Assembly (NCBI GenBank): GCA_036873755.1
Contig: JAVTVY010033758.1
Span: 79,417-143,416, forward strand
Source: Hanleya hanleyi
Lineage: Eukaryota; Mollusca; Polyplacophora; Lepidopleurida; Hanleyidae
Direction: 5' to 3'
Length of the DNA: 64,000 nucleotides
Position 1 is the stretch's first letter; the number at the start of each line of letters is the position of its first letter. The notes below the pieces were generated by a model, which made no database searches, was not told where the DNA came from, and was given only the letters and a program-made list of their open reading frames with translations. Made by a program: the position numbers and the translations under genes. This document shows, in pieces, positions 22,161-34,104 of this stretch.

Positions 22161-24490
22161 TTCTACATGTATTGATGATTTGGGATATATTGAGTGTTGC
22201 ATTGGTTTCTTGTATTCAATATCACAGTTAATTCACAGTAAACAAGACCCTAGTCTTCTCATCTACATGTTGCTGCAGAGTGTAATGTTGGGCCATCTGC
22301 TTCAACAGATGAGAGGGCTACATGTATATGCACATTATTTATCATTCTATCACAGTAGTGGGACTTTGTTTGCATATGATGGTGTCACTTTTCTATCATA
22401 AGTAGTATGCTGGCCATTGTGGACGATTTTTTTGTAAGTGAATTACTGTACTAAGGATGTTCAGGGATGGTGAAGATCCAACACAGTTCTGTTTTCTTCC
22501 TCCTCTAGATGTAATACCACATCTTTAGCCTGATGATTCGTTGTATCACGTTACCATTTCATCGTTTCTGTCACATTGAATGATTCCGGTAGCCATGATC
22601 TTGTGATGCAGCAATGTCAGAGACCAAATATTTCACATAGTCCCAGTTATGAAATAATGCACACACTTCCACCATTGTCCAAAACCCTGTAATGTAATGA
22701 TCGACTCTGTGACGTGTCTCTGATCTTTCTTGCAAGCAGTTGGTCCTAATAAAGAAATAAAGAATTGTGTAAGGTAATCTGTTTTCACTATCCTGTCAAT
22801 ATAAGCTTTACATTTATAAGTACATGTACCATTCAGTAAAATTTTGACTCATCAACATGGAGCCTTCTACAGATGAAGCCTTGATGACCTCCCCAACCCA
22901 CCCACCAACACAGTGACAAAATTATTTATTCTTGTTGCTGGTTTTAGTATGGTCTATGGGCATAATATATCTCATTATTAGCGTTGAAAATGGCAGATTA
23001 TTCCTTACATCTTCAACTGCGATAAAATCCATTACATGATGATGATGTTCACTATGTGGGAGCCATATACACTGTCTCCCCCTTCATCTTCCTTCAACAG
23101 TCAGACGCAAACAAATGGATTCCTTCTGACCTTCTCCCCGCTACACTTACTGTAGGAGAAAATACAAAAATATTAAATGGAGTAACATCAAATAGAACTA
23201 ATATATTTATAAAGGTTGGGAGAAATATCCTGATTTTCATGACAGGCACTCATCCTCCTGGTCCCACACAACCCCTGGCAATTTCCAATTTATCATGCCC
23301 CCCCCCCCCCCCCCCGGGAATATCTCACAAAATCAATCCCCCATGGTCTTGCCACATAAAACAGGAGGTGTGTGTAGTGGGCATGGTCGTGGGTGGTGGC
23401 GGCTGGGGGGAGCGGGGGGGGGGGTAATACATGGTACAGCTATGATGTAATATATTTACTTACTACTTGACATTCATCATAGTGTATTTCAAATACCACA
23501 TATGGTGTATTTCATAAACACCTAAAGCGACTCTTTATGACCGATCAGGCACTAGGGCGGCTGGACTTCTCACACATTCTCACTTGATCATTGGATGAAC
23601 AGTTACAAAATATTGACATATTACCCCATTGGACACAAAATTTTGCCAATATTTGATATAGTCTTGCGACATCATGTAACTATTATAAATTCATTGGACT
23701 GATTAGAATTTCAGGCAAAATTAAGGGGGTAACTATTATAAATTCATTGGACTGATTAGAATTTCAGGCAAAATTAAGGGGTGACTGAATGTTAATAGAC
23801 GTTTTGAATTATTATAGAATTATAATCTGCATAGGAATATGTCCAGTGTATAAATATAAAAATACTATATAATGTGTTTTTTTTTTGGAATATGACATTG
23901 ATGCATATTGGTTTACAAGGACCTTCCACAAAGGGTATTGCAAGTATTTTTGTGGACAATGCAGCTAATAATTACTGGTATCCATATGTGTATAGCTGTT
24001 AAACTAGTATATGATATAGGGGCCTAGTGTTTCATTAATTTTATTTTGGAAATACATACATAGCCTAAGCCTTATATTTCATTCATCCACATCTGGTATG
24101 GGAAAACGACATGCTAAATGTAATAAGTAATTGGAAATTGCAAAATACCACCAAGTGGTAACAGCAAATTATATCAATGACATATTCAAACAGACAACAG
24201 ACAGCAAAATTCTTTCACACAGTGAATCAATGATGAACAACAATGAAGCATAGTCCAGTTTTCGACAGCCTCGATTTCAAAACACAAAGCGAAAGGGGAC
24301 GAGATTTCTTCGCACACTCCTATACGTATTTAGTGTTAAAGCGCAGTTCAAACGAATGTTTGTCCATAATACTTACCAGAAAACAGATTGATGTAACGGG
24401 ACGAGTAATGTTGAGCTGCAAACAACACCGCACCGCAAGTTTTTCTCCAGATACAGCAGGTGGCGCTTCGTAAAACAAAGGGCGATAACC
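22161..24490. other. Interior of the CACTG element, low-complexity spots
   Basis: No supported gene. Positions 23298-23315 are an 18-base C run and ~23411-23423 a G run. A 53-bp sequence starting GTAACTATTATAAATTC is tandemly duplicated at 23676 and 23729. GGTGTATTTCATAAACA and neighbouring AT-rich sequence are unassigned. Confidence 0.4.
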
Positions 24491-24494
24491 GATA

Positions 24495-25205
24495 GCGAGT
24501 TGAACCAAATTCCAGTTGAACGTTGAACCAGAAAGTGGTTTTTTTGACTACCACGGCGGGAAGAGCGATAAAGAGGGCGGGAAATACGTTGAACCGATAT
24601 ACAGTTGAACGTTTACTCGGTCGGGAATAATTGTGACCCACACAACAGTATTACATGTTTCATTTTTGATAACTTCTATGGTTGTTTCTGACGGTGGATA
24701 GGCTATTATATGGGCGAAAATAGTAATATGCCATCAAAATAAGTGCATAACAGCGAAGTTTCCCAAATCGACACGCTTTATTAACGAGTTCGACGTTCAA
24801 CCGATTATTAGTTTTAAGTATTACCACATAGTTTATTTGGAAAAGGCTACAGAATTTTACTATAATATTAACAAGAGAATTTTTCTCTGCTCTCAGACAT
24901 TCACATGCCATTGTTTCAGTCATATTGGTGTCGTTTACCATGCACGAAGTTTCATGTGGTTGAACGTTGAACCAGTTATAGGTTTAACGTAGAACCAATA
25001 ATAGGTGCAACGTTTAATACCAACCTAGTATCATGTGGTTATACGTAGAACCAGTTATAGGTTGAATGTAGAACCAATAACAGGTTCAACGTTTACCTCC
25101 ACGCAAGTATCATCAATTCCAACTGAAACGTTCAACCAGATTCCGGGTAAACGTTTACTGTCATTAAAAATTGGTTCAACGTTGAACTGATAACAGGTTG
25201 AACAT
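24495..25205 (+). repeat. AACGTTGAACC arrays, right end of the CACTG element
   Basis: Two blocks, 24495-24620 and 24955-25205, of GTTGAACGTTGAACC/GGTTCAACGTT units separated by ~330 bp of unique sequence. They mirror the left array. The last units lead into TTTACTCCCCGAAATTGGCC and the terminal CCGTTTTTACAGTG. Confidence 0.8.
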
Positions 25206-25240
25206 TTACTCCCCGAAATTGGCCGTTTTTACAGTGTACT

Positions 25241-26025
25241 AATAATCATTGGTATATTGTTGCTAAAGCGGCCTTTGTATTGTATTTCGAACATTTAAAT
25301 ACACATAGCTGTGTAGCGGCATAGTTATAGCATTTTGTCAGCAGATGTCATCTCCGAAGTATTTTAATCAAACTTGTTCCTGAATAATCTTCGTTCGATT
25401 GTTCTTAGTGGTAACTGTTGATCTTTGACATTTGACCCCCAAATTGGGTGACCTCAAATCTTCAAATTAAGTTCAGAATCGGAGAATGCCACAAACCTCT
25501 ATGGTATTATTTGTGGTTCTTTTGGTGTTATACCTACAATTGACCTCTGGTTCGGATGACCTCTATCGCGACTCCCAAATGAAATATTGCCCCGAATCGC
25601 CAAAATAAGGCCAGATTCGGGTTACTCAACCCTGGAAACCAATAGAATGAGGCAGTTAATATATCTTGCCCCAAAACCACTGATAATGGCGAATTTGTCC
25701 CCAAAATGACCTTTAGGGTGACCTTAAAGGGTGGCCTTGACCTCAAATCATTGAAATAAGATCACAATCAGATTCTCTGGCCCCCAAAGCCACTAAAAAG
25801 TGCTATTATTCCTATGTCTAGCCCTTTTAGTTATTTAACTACGATTGACCTCTAACCCGCGTGGCGACCATATTGAATTTCGCCGAATATGGCGGCCCTA
25901 GGGGGCGCCCGTCTTGACGCCCGTCAAAAATCGAAATAGTATGGTATGGGCGACATATGGGCCAAATTTGGTGCTTTTGGAAGAATGTGAACCAAAAAAT
26001 CCCTAACAGCCCTGACTAGTACTGG
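25241..26025 (+). repeat. Foldback arm S, distal copy
   Basis: Inverted relative to 12322-13112 and 16056-16846. Identity is clearly lower than between the two tandem units, so the foldback is much older than the tandem duplication. Its first bases (TACTAATAATCATTGGTATATTG) continue the 3'-untranslated sequence interrupted at 18046. Confidence 0.85.
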
Positions 26026-26737
26026 CATACAAAACTGCAGATTGAACTACTTGTTCTAGTATTTGCATCATTTGTATGGCTGAGTCGGGCACGGGATTTC
26101 AACGACAAGCTGAATCTATGAATATATCAAATACAGACATGACTGCATATTTGAATAGCTTGACAATGAGCATTGTGTCATCCTCAAATAATAATGCTAG
26201 TTCTCACTAATGGCGATAGAACACAAAGGAAAAAGGCGACGGTGGTGCCGTTGGTCTTAGAGGGAGTCCTGCTACCCTTTTGCGCTGGGTAGATAGGCGC
26301 TGGTCAAGAAGGCTTACATAATTTAAAGACCGGCTATACGACGCTACCCAGATGTTTTCGAAAAACAAATGTCGTGAATTGCCTTTGATGATGATAGGTT
26401 GGATAATGCTCATTTTTGGTCAGTAATCATACTGCCTCTGCCTCTCAGCATATAGTGAACTGATGAATTGTAAAATGTGGTCTCTCACTGAATACGCAGG
26501 GACTCATTATATACGTTTTGACATAGTCGACAAAATTCGCATTACTTTGTATTCCCTGAGCAAAAGTGACACATAACCCTTTCAGCGCGTCTCGTAGTCC
26601 TCATATCATATTTGCTCATGGAAATATATTTGTGAAAACCAGACATCAATGCCGGTACATTCGTAACAAACTTCAGTACCGAGACGGATACTTGCAACTT
26701 CCCCAAACATATATTTTCTTAACTATTTATCGCTTCC
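26026..26737. other. Intergenic DNA
   Basis: No gene or repeat recognised. Confidence 0.35.
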
Positions 26738-26918
26738 TTATTCTGGAGCACACAAATCTGTCAAAATCACAACTTCAATTTCCAAAGCTTTGTCCTGACC
26801 ACCTGTTACTGGTTGGAAACTTGTGTTGAACCAAAAAGCTCCTGAACAGCTATAGACTCCTGCATCATAACGATAATTGGCTAGTATACATGCACATCCA
26901 AGATCAACCATAAGCATA
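26738..26918 (-). CDS. Candidate terminal exon with Ig-like domain end
   Basis: The minus-strand frame contains LANYRYDAGVYSC, the D-x-G-x-Y-x-C signature around the second cysteine of immunoglobulin-fold domains. It is followed by a strand-rich stretch (GAFWFNTSFQPV, DKALEIEVVIL) typical of the F-G strands, and a stop at the 26738 end. On the same strand a pyrimidine-rich tract ending TCTATTCAG (26919-26930) gives a plausible acceptor at 26918. About 60 residues would be encoded. No matching upstream exon was identified within the window, so it could be the last exon of a cell-surface or secreted protein, or a stray exon fragment. Confidence 0.4.
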
Positions 26919-26930
26919 CTGAATAGATGA

Positions 26931-28300
26931 AAAAGGGAATTGAAGTAGTGTTCCATATTAAAATGATTTGCTTTTTGGATTCTTCGAGAAATGTTGGAAA
27001 CCCTTTTCTGGAGACAGGGAGGATTCGCTGGACAGCAAGAAGACCACAAACGCCTACGTTGCCAAAATGGTTCATGTAATCGGAACCTTTGTCAGAAAAA
27101 ACTCAAATGTTCCGAAAGAAACAGATCTAGAGAAATTCCATGTATAACTTCATCACTCAAAACAAGCTGATCAAAAAGGCCAAGCTGCCGCGTAAGTGTC
27201 GAAGTTCAAGCCCCAACTAACCTCAATGAAGAATGAATTTTCTCTTCGCGCTTGAATTGTATGATTGCTTCTAATTTTGTGCTAGTAATACTGTTATATG
27301 AATTAAGGGCGCAGATATTCTATTATGGACGAGGGATGAATATTGAATGACGGACTTGACGTTAGGTCTGTCAACAACTCGTCAACAAGCTTGATGTTTC
27401 TTTGCGATGGTGTGAATGAGACTGGGTGATTATAGAAAAATCATTCAGTAAAGTATGAGTCTTGAGTGAATTTTCACTAAGAAGGGAGTCATGGTGAGAT
27501 ATCCGCCGTACAGACCTGCCGCATTTGGGGTTAGCTTTTTCTTCGTTGTTCAAGAGAGGCTATTCCAAGTGAATGAGGATGTAAAACTGACACAAGTGAC
27601 TGGCAGCCATTTCGACTCTTTAGAAATTATCCTATTTCATTCCGAACAGAATACCCATATTGGAGAACCTGTACACGCAACAAGCTTAAATTATACGAAG
27701 TATGTGCAGCTCTCTTCTTATAGTGCAAGCATCACCGATGTAAATACACGATGCCACATGTCCGGTCAATCAAATTTAGAGTATTCGGCAAATACCCAAC
27801 ATGATCTATTTCAGATATCAACTATATGGATGAGTTGGAGAGATATGTAAAAGGTGGGTAAAGTTGACGTCTGGCGACTGAAAAGCAACCATATCAGCCT
27901 ACAGAAAAACTTCTCTTGGTACCTCATTTTCAGACCTTAGAATACGGAGGATTCTAGGATGTAGCCTTAGTATCTCAAGCGCGCTTTTATTGCAGATGTT
28001 CATGTGGGAACTTAACCACACGTGTCACGTGTCCACATATATATCCTGGACCACAATGGGTATCAGATGCCTTTTGTGAGTTTTTCTCTTTTATGTTACC
28101 CACAGTTACCGTAATATTGTCCTGGTGAAGTTTAGTGACATTTTGATAAAACCATTGGCAGTACGAACCGAAAAAACAAACATAGTAAGACAACAAGGTA
28201 TAGAGATATATGCCTGTCCTATGTATTTTACAGAGTTTGGTTCTGCTTCGTTTTAGAATAATGTAATTGATAAACATCAGTCTGTGAGGGCCTTAACTCC
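26931..28300. other. Intergenic or upstream region
   Basis: Holds a 22-bp fragment of the GTCCGTCATTCAAT repeat in reverse (27325-27370). The open frame at 27491-27850 (119 codons) has no recognisable domain or composition. No promoter element could be assigned for the gene starting at 28484. Confidence 0.35.
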
Positions 28301-28483
28301 GAGTGAATTTGAAGTCTTGTTCACCCTATAGATATAACCCTAATACTTATCATGGGCGAATCCAAACGAGGTCACAGCGTGACACTATGTGATCTGACTT
28401 CAACAGACAAGAAACTTAACACGGAGACAATTATCAGTCTCAAAGGTCATACATATTGTTTTGCAAAAAACGAATATAGGACC

Positions 28484-30128
28484 ATGAAGACATATCTTTT
28501 CATTGTGTCCATATGTTACCTTATTCAGTCTATAAAGGTAAGTCATGTTGCAATTTCGCACTGTCAACTTACCTTAAAATCTGAACGCTGAATACGTGAC
28601 CAGGCTGTTGATTCAACCCCTTGTTGATTCTATGATTTTTGAACAATATTCATTTTTTGCTATGATTTATCAGCCCAATAATGTACGAATAAATAACGTT
28701 ACCAACTTGAGTAACGATTTGCGTACTTTGAATGTTTCCTTACTGAAAACAATAACAGTGATCTAACTGCGTTGCTGTATGTTGTTGTTCATGTTTACTT
28801 TCTACCTGGTTATTCATTTGCATGATTATAATACTTCTAAAGTTGTTTTCCGTGACTTAAATGCGCAACGTTTACGAAACGTTTTGACGATTATCTCACT
28901 GAGTTCTCACGCATATAGACAAATCAAGTCATAAATATAATTTTCCCTTTTTAATTGCTCAAGATTTCTCACGCAATTTGACTAATTTGCCGTAATAAAT
29001 CTGATGTTTAATTATGTCTCATGTAAGGTTCAATATGCTTCAACATATCCCATATATGGGTTGAGAACGAAACGGTGACCCAAAATACTTCATGGTCAAT
29101 TTCAACAAAGTAAAATCCTTTTTAATTTTTACATCATATTGTTGTTCCTTTGTCACTGTTTCATTAGCCACTCGCTACCCTATTTTTAGACAGGCATGCA
29201 CGTTATTGGAACGACAAATAATTAAGAGTGGACACTCTTTGTATTTCATCATTTTGGAGTCATTTTTAGCCTATTTGCATGAACCCCGAGCAGAGAATCA
29301 AGAGTAAATTCAAAGTGGTTACCATGTGGAATACCAGAAACGTGATATCTTCATCATATCCCTTCAAATTCCTGCTTTTCCGGTGGAAAAGTTAACAAAA
29401 ATATTGTATTTACTAACTTATGAATATCGTACCTAAAAATCGAAAAAAAAATCCTTTTTTGAAAAGGACGTCCCTGTGGTGTCATCAAAGCGGCCATCTT
29501 GGGTTGTTTTTACATTTTGTGGTATCTGGTAGAGCTTGACATATGGGGTATAGTGAAGTATGTCTCAGTTCCTTAGCGCAAGTGTTAAAAAACAACAAAT
29601 AGGGGGGTTGTCTCAGGTCAGGCAGGGTTAAAACTTCACGTTACTCAGATGGGATTGTTCTATTCAGGCCAGGTCTCCTTTTGATTAAATCACTATCATT
29701 AATTGATCAAAGATATCTTGATTATTTGGAATTATAATTTGGACATTACTCAAGGGCCTACGTCAGAGCTAATATACCTAATTGTCTGTATATCTTAGGC
29801 GGAAGTTGTCTGGAAGCCTACCGACTTGAAACAATGCCGGAATAACGCAGACTGTGGAGACGTACAGCACATCTGTTGTTCGATAACGGCAAGCCTCGGG
29901 AAACGTCAAGCAGGACATCAACCGTTTCCGGAATATGTTTATTACTGTCTGCCTTACAAAACTGCCAACGCCACCGGGTGTGACTTGAATCGTCAATATT
30001 CTCCTACAGCTCCATGGTACGTTGGCCTCTGTCCTTGTGCACCCGGATTATCTTGCCAACCGACAACCGAACTCGATTCCAAGGGCCACACACGAGATAG
30101 ATATGGAAAATGCAAACTCGCTGCGTAA
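28484..30128 (+). CDS. Secreted astakine/prokineticin-like protein, two exons
   Basis: Exon 1 (28484-28537) encodes MKTYLFIVSICYLIQSIK, a hydrophobic signal peptide, and ends at a GTAAGT donor. Exon 2 (29799-30128) follows the acceptor TATATCTTAG in the same phase (0) and ends at TAA. The total is 127 residues. The mature part has ten cysteines in the order C-x5-C-x6-CC-x22-C-x10-C-x16-C-P-C-x5-C-x19-C. This is the five-disulphide colipase-like pattern of prokineticins and astakines, including the DCG, CC and CPC landmarks. Known relatives are extracellular cytokine-like ligands (astakine drives blood-cell formation in crustaceans; vertebrate prokineticins signal through GPCRs). The AVIT start of vertebrate prokineticins is absent, so astakine-like is the better label. 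An in-frame ATG at 28352 would mask the signal peptide, hence the start at 28484. The ~1.26-kb intron contains a degraded MITE. AATAAA at 30534 is a possible polyadenylation signal. Confidence 0.75.
29165..29635 (+). mobile_element. piggyBac-like MITE, copy 7 (degraded, intronic)
   Basis: Recognisable by GGAACGACAAATAATTAAGAG, CATTTTGGAGTCATTTTTAGCC, GAGCAGAGAATCAAGAGTAAATTC, GCGGCCATCTTGGGTTGTTTTTACATTTTG and the end GGCAGGGTTAAA. The left terminus is lost. It lies in the intron of the secreted-protein gene in the sense orientation. Confidence 0.6.
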
Positions 30129-30139
30129 AAACTGTCTCT

Positions 30140-31352
30140 GTTATCTTCCGTTAAATCTATTGTAGCATATAGACAGTAAAACAGGAATATTGCATTTAAA
30201 CGTGAGCCGTGAAATATCACTGATGGTTCATTCAGACAGCTACGTATACTCATAGAATCGATTGTTAATTCATTTGTACCTGGGCGATAGCAGAAGAACA
30301 TGATGATCGTCTTGTCTGTCGGCAGATTCTCCTTTCGCTAGATACGGCATCAGCAAAATTATATAAATGGTTACGGTAAAGCCCCAAAACTCATAGCTTA
30401 AGGACATTGACGTAATGACACTGCTGTTATTACAAAGAATAACAGAATGCAGTGAAGAGGAATTAAGAACAAAAAGGCGGGCATATCCCTGCCACAAGCT
30501 AAATCTTTTATTCATACGTTATTGATACACGCAAATAAAAATGTCAGGACCATTCAGGGGAAACTGGCAACATATGGATCTATCCGATATTCTTCCGAGC
30601 TTCTGAATAGACTGATTGAAACGCTGGACTACAAAATTTCTCGCTGTTTCGCCCTGAGATAGGCTAGCTATGCGATTGGTGGATATTCAGATATAGTGCC
30701 GCTCGGAATCGGTGAACGAGTTTGAAATATTGTCTGTAATTTTCACGTAGTTCTTCCGCTTAATTAACACGCATTAACATTATTTACGGCTAGTGGAAAC
30801 TGATATCTTTATCTTGGAAATAATAAAATCGGCACCCCCCGTTTCAGCAAAATTAGGACTGATCACCGCGTTCATACAGTCTACGACCAATTGTGATTGA
30901 ACATAAGGTCCGGCAATTATTACTCTGATTTCAGTTAAGTAGGTTTATTTAATGAATTCGTGTCATTTACCATTTTAACTAACCCCAAGGAATATTTCGC
31001 CTTGCATATTACCTTGATTTGCAAATTTTCTGAAATCTGGAGAGGTTATCGTTGGAGTTATCCAGGAGTCAATATAGTTGTTTGTCGGTATAAACGATGC
31101 AGTGTTCCAACTGATCTCATATGTAAATACAGAAATTATACCCGCCCAACAGTATACAGCCCTCATTCATAAATAGTTTGTGCCTCGAATTAATCGAACT
31201 ACCTATTCCATCATCATGTCAGCATTATAGCTCATTTTATCCAAGTAGGGGAAAGAAATCTATAAACTTCATGATCTTATGATCAAGGCATTTAATCATA
31301 ATTTTTAAATGATATATGCAACACCAAAACACGACGATATGCTTGTTTTTAG
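30140..31352. other. 3' flank of the secreted-protein gene and intergenic DNA
   Basis: Besides the AATAAA at 30534, nothing is recognised. Confidence 0.35.
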
Positions 31353-31529
31353 AACCATATCACTGAGGACTATTCTTCTAACCAGATGGATTTTCTGGTC
31401 GTCTCATCGTATCCCACATTGGCTGTATATCTTCATTTGAACATCATGGAGTCCTGCAATACACATTATTCAAACGACAGATTGACACCGATTTGTGCGA
31501 TTGGACAAAAGCTACGGAACGAGACTATG
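31353..31529 (+). CDS. Candidate internal exon, unidentified
   Basis: A 59-codon open stretch lies between an acceptor (GCTTGTTTTTAG, ending 31352) and a donor (ACTATG/GTATGT at 31530), both phase 0. The peptide has two cysteines (MESCNTHYSND...ICAIGQKL) and reads like an extracellular segment, but no family is recognised. It lies 1.2 kb past the stop codon of the preceding gene. Chance openness of this length is possible. Confidence 0.3.
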
Positions 31530-31944
31530 GTATGTTGCTACATGCATGATCAATTGTGCTAAGCGAGATATGACAACGTCACACGTAGTTTCTTTTAGAA
31601 TATTACTAATCTGTCGATGAAAGAGTATTTTTTGTTCCATGACACGTCATAAGTTATCCCGGTGCCGTTGCCCCCAAAAAATACATGAACTATGAGTGAA
31701 GAAGTGAAATTATTGTATTGTTTTGTAGCATTCTGTTTTGTATTTTGAAATGCTGCGGAAAATGACCAGTTTTAATAGATACGTACCGGTACTCAAACTC
31801 TTGTTTCGTTCTGTAACCATATTGGCTTAGTGTATTCAGAAGCTTGTAATGTTGCGATGCGCCTGAATCAGGGCCATTTTTTTGTTGGGAGAGAAAAAAA
31901 CCCACAAGCCATTCTGGGATAGTGTAGACTAACAAAACTTCGTC

Positions 31945-32137
31945 TGGTTCGTCATTCATTATTCAGCCGTCGTCCCTTCAAAAATATCCACATCCATAAT
32001 CCAAATACCTATTCCATATTCCATATAACAGCATTTGCCTAAAATTCGAAAAGACAATCATAGTATAAACATAGGCTAGTTTCATTCAAGGGAGAAGCGG
32101 TCAACAGTTTACAATGATACCGGCAAGACATCATGAT
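31945..32137 (+). repeat. Dispersed repeat (GTCCGTCATTC family), copy
   Basis: CGTCTGGTTCGTCATTCATTATTCAGCCGTCGTCC through AGGGAGAAGCGGTCAACAGTTTACAATGATACCGGCAAGA matches 57358-57552 in order and orientation. Both include CCATATTCCATATAACAG and AAAAAGACAATCATAGTATA-like segments. Nature unknown: no terminal repeats, no coding potential. Confidence 0.75.
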
Positions 32138-34104
32138 GTTCCAAAAATATCAAATCCGTATCGGTGATCAGTATATCCATAGGATATTCGTTGTAAATTC
32201 GTCATCTAGTGAATGATATATCTCAGTCACAGTTATATAGAGAATGATATATCTCAGTCACGCTTTGATTGTGACTGTTTATATGAACACCGTGGGGATC
32301 TTGAAATACATGGGTTTATACAGCCCCTAGGTCCCGGTTAAGCGGAATTAGACACAAGTTACGAAACGTAACGCTATAGATATCAGATAACGCCCATCAA
32401 CGAGACACTGAATGCAAGATTTTACCAAGGAAAGATATTTTCATCAGTTTTAATAGAACAATTAAAATTTGAGTCTAAGAGAAATTCTATTTCCACCAAT
32501 ATTACGTTCTTCCATTGCCAGAGTTTGCGTATCTAGCATTATTGATGTCATGAGAATGACAGCATTCTGGACATGTAGCGCCTCGTTACTGGCAAGGCAC
32601 AGTTGTGTCGGAAATTTCCCCTCACTGGCTATTAAACCCAACTAGAATTGTTCAAGCCCTTAGTGAGCTTGAATTAATTGATGAGTCTACTGGTAACCAC
32701 TGGTGACTGTTGAAATTCATCACTATTGATATCACTTGTTTAAATTGAAATAGAATATTTCATTTCCATTATTTTTTTTGTTTGAAAATAATTGGACTTA
32801 TTTAATCAGAAATATAATATGATAGCAAGAACAAAACAAATCACTCCCTTCGCAAAAGTGATGTTTAGCTCTCGTATCAGCTCCCCGTGGTTAATTTACC
32901 TTTAGGTACACTTTTTATAGCTCACCATGTTTTTACAAAAGCCTGTATTGGACGGAATCTAAAAGTGACAAATGATGAGTCAAGTTGGACACAAAAATCT
33001 GTTTCCGCGAAAACAAAAAAATGGCCGTTCACAAAAGATTTTACCTATGAGTGACGGTTGACATTACTCTGCTGTAGTATATGCAGCATAAACTGTGAAG
33101 CAGTCGAGAAGGAGGCCAAACGTCCAGGAATGTGATGAACATATTCTCCCTCATAACACGTGAAATTATTCAACGTGTTAAATGGGTTACCCAAAGAAAA
33201 ATAGCACTACCTGTTTTTGGGTTACGTGAATATAAAACAGTTACCTGAATTTTTTTTGGTGTAACTCTTTTTGGGTTACCTGGATTTCAAATTTGTGCAG
33301 GCCTGCCGCATGTTTTGATGACGTAATGCGCAACTAAGCCTCGGAAACCTTTGCTCCTTTATTATTTGGAAGCCTTTAATGCTCCCTGTAATGGTTCCCG
33401 ACTGGCGCCTAGTTTCTTCGCTCGGCTGATTATTATTACAAGGAGTTGGGAGATATGGGACAACAGATGTAAAGACTTAACTATAATCAAATTAACTTTT
33501 TTATTTAAAAAAAAATAATGGGAAGTGTAAACTTGCTAAAAAATTATCACTTTGCCGACAGGAAGTAAAACCATACATATCGCAATATTCTTCGAAAGTG
33601 CAGAGAGAGATAGGACACTCTCGGGGAGAGACTGTGTCCCAACTCTCCCCAGGGGGCCCAACTTAGCGAAATGGCGATTTTTTTTGCTCAACTGTCTATG
33701 CCCTCACAAATTCGGTCAGTGTCATGTGTGTCCTATATACAAAAGACAATCCTGTGCCAAGATATCGGTATCATATTCCTAATATTGCACCGTGTAAACA
33801 AATGGGCGTGGCCTCCATAATCTAGCTTTTCAAGTTAAAACACATAAAAGCAAGATTTACTCACTTAAATGATTCCAGGAAACACCAAAATGGTAAATGT
33901 GGGAGGCGGTATGAATACCAAACAGCACATGTAAGCTCAGTCTCCATTGGCTTCCACAATGGTACCAAATAAGGGGTGTCCCAAGTCTCCCCTGTCCCAT
34001 GTGTGCACCACCCTGTCCTAAGCGCGTCACTATAGTTCGGAATTTGAACGACCTATTAGAAAACACATCCTTAGAGTTCGGTATATGATAAATATATTAT
34101 CAGT
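32138..34104. other. Intergenic DNA
   Basis: GAATGATATATCTCAGTCAC is repeated at ~32213 and ~32250. GGGTTAC motifs cluster at 33180-33285. No gene supported. Confidence 0.35.

Larger units (their letters stand above)
18047..25236. mobile_element. 7.19-kb non-autonomous CACTG/TA DNA transposon
   Basis: The left end is TA-CACTGTAAAAACACTGAG and the right end is ...CCGTTTTTACAGTG-TA, that is, inverted CACTGTAAAAAC termini with a duplicated TA (18045-18046 and 25237-25238). The empty site is preserved in the related minus-strand sequence at 13112-13135, where GGCATAGGTAGTAAAGTAATCATT is uninterrupted. Both ends carry AACGTTGAACC arrays. The interior holds a 164-bp satellite and degenerate duplications but no transposase-like frame. 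TA target duplication fits the Tc1/mariner superfamily in the broad sense; the size and long subterminal arrays are not typical, so the superfamily is uncertain. Confidence 0.8.

Noticed and set aside
23056..23427. 123-codon frame
   Set aside because: It crosses an 18-base C run and a G run that create proline and glycine stretches; low-complexity artefact.
27491..27850. 119-codon frame upstream of the secreted-protein gene
   Set aside because: No recognisable motif, no codon or composition signal, no splice context.
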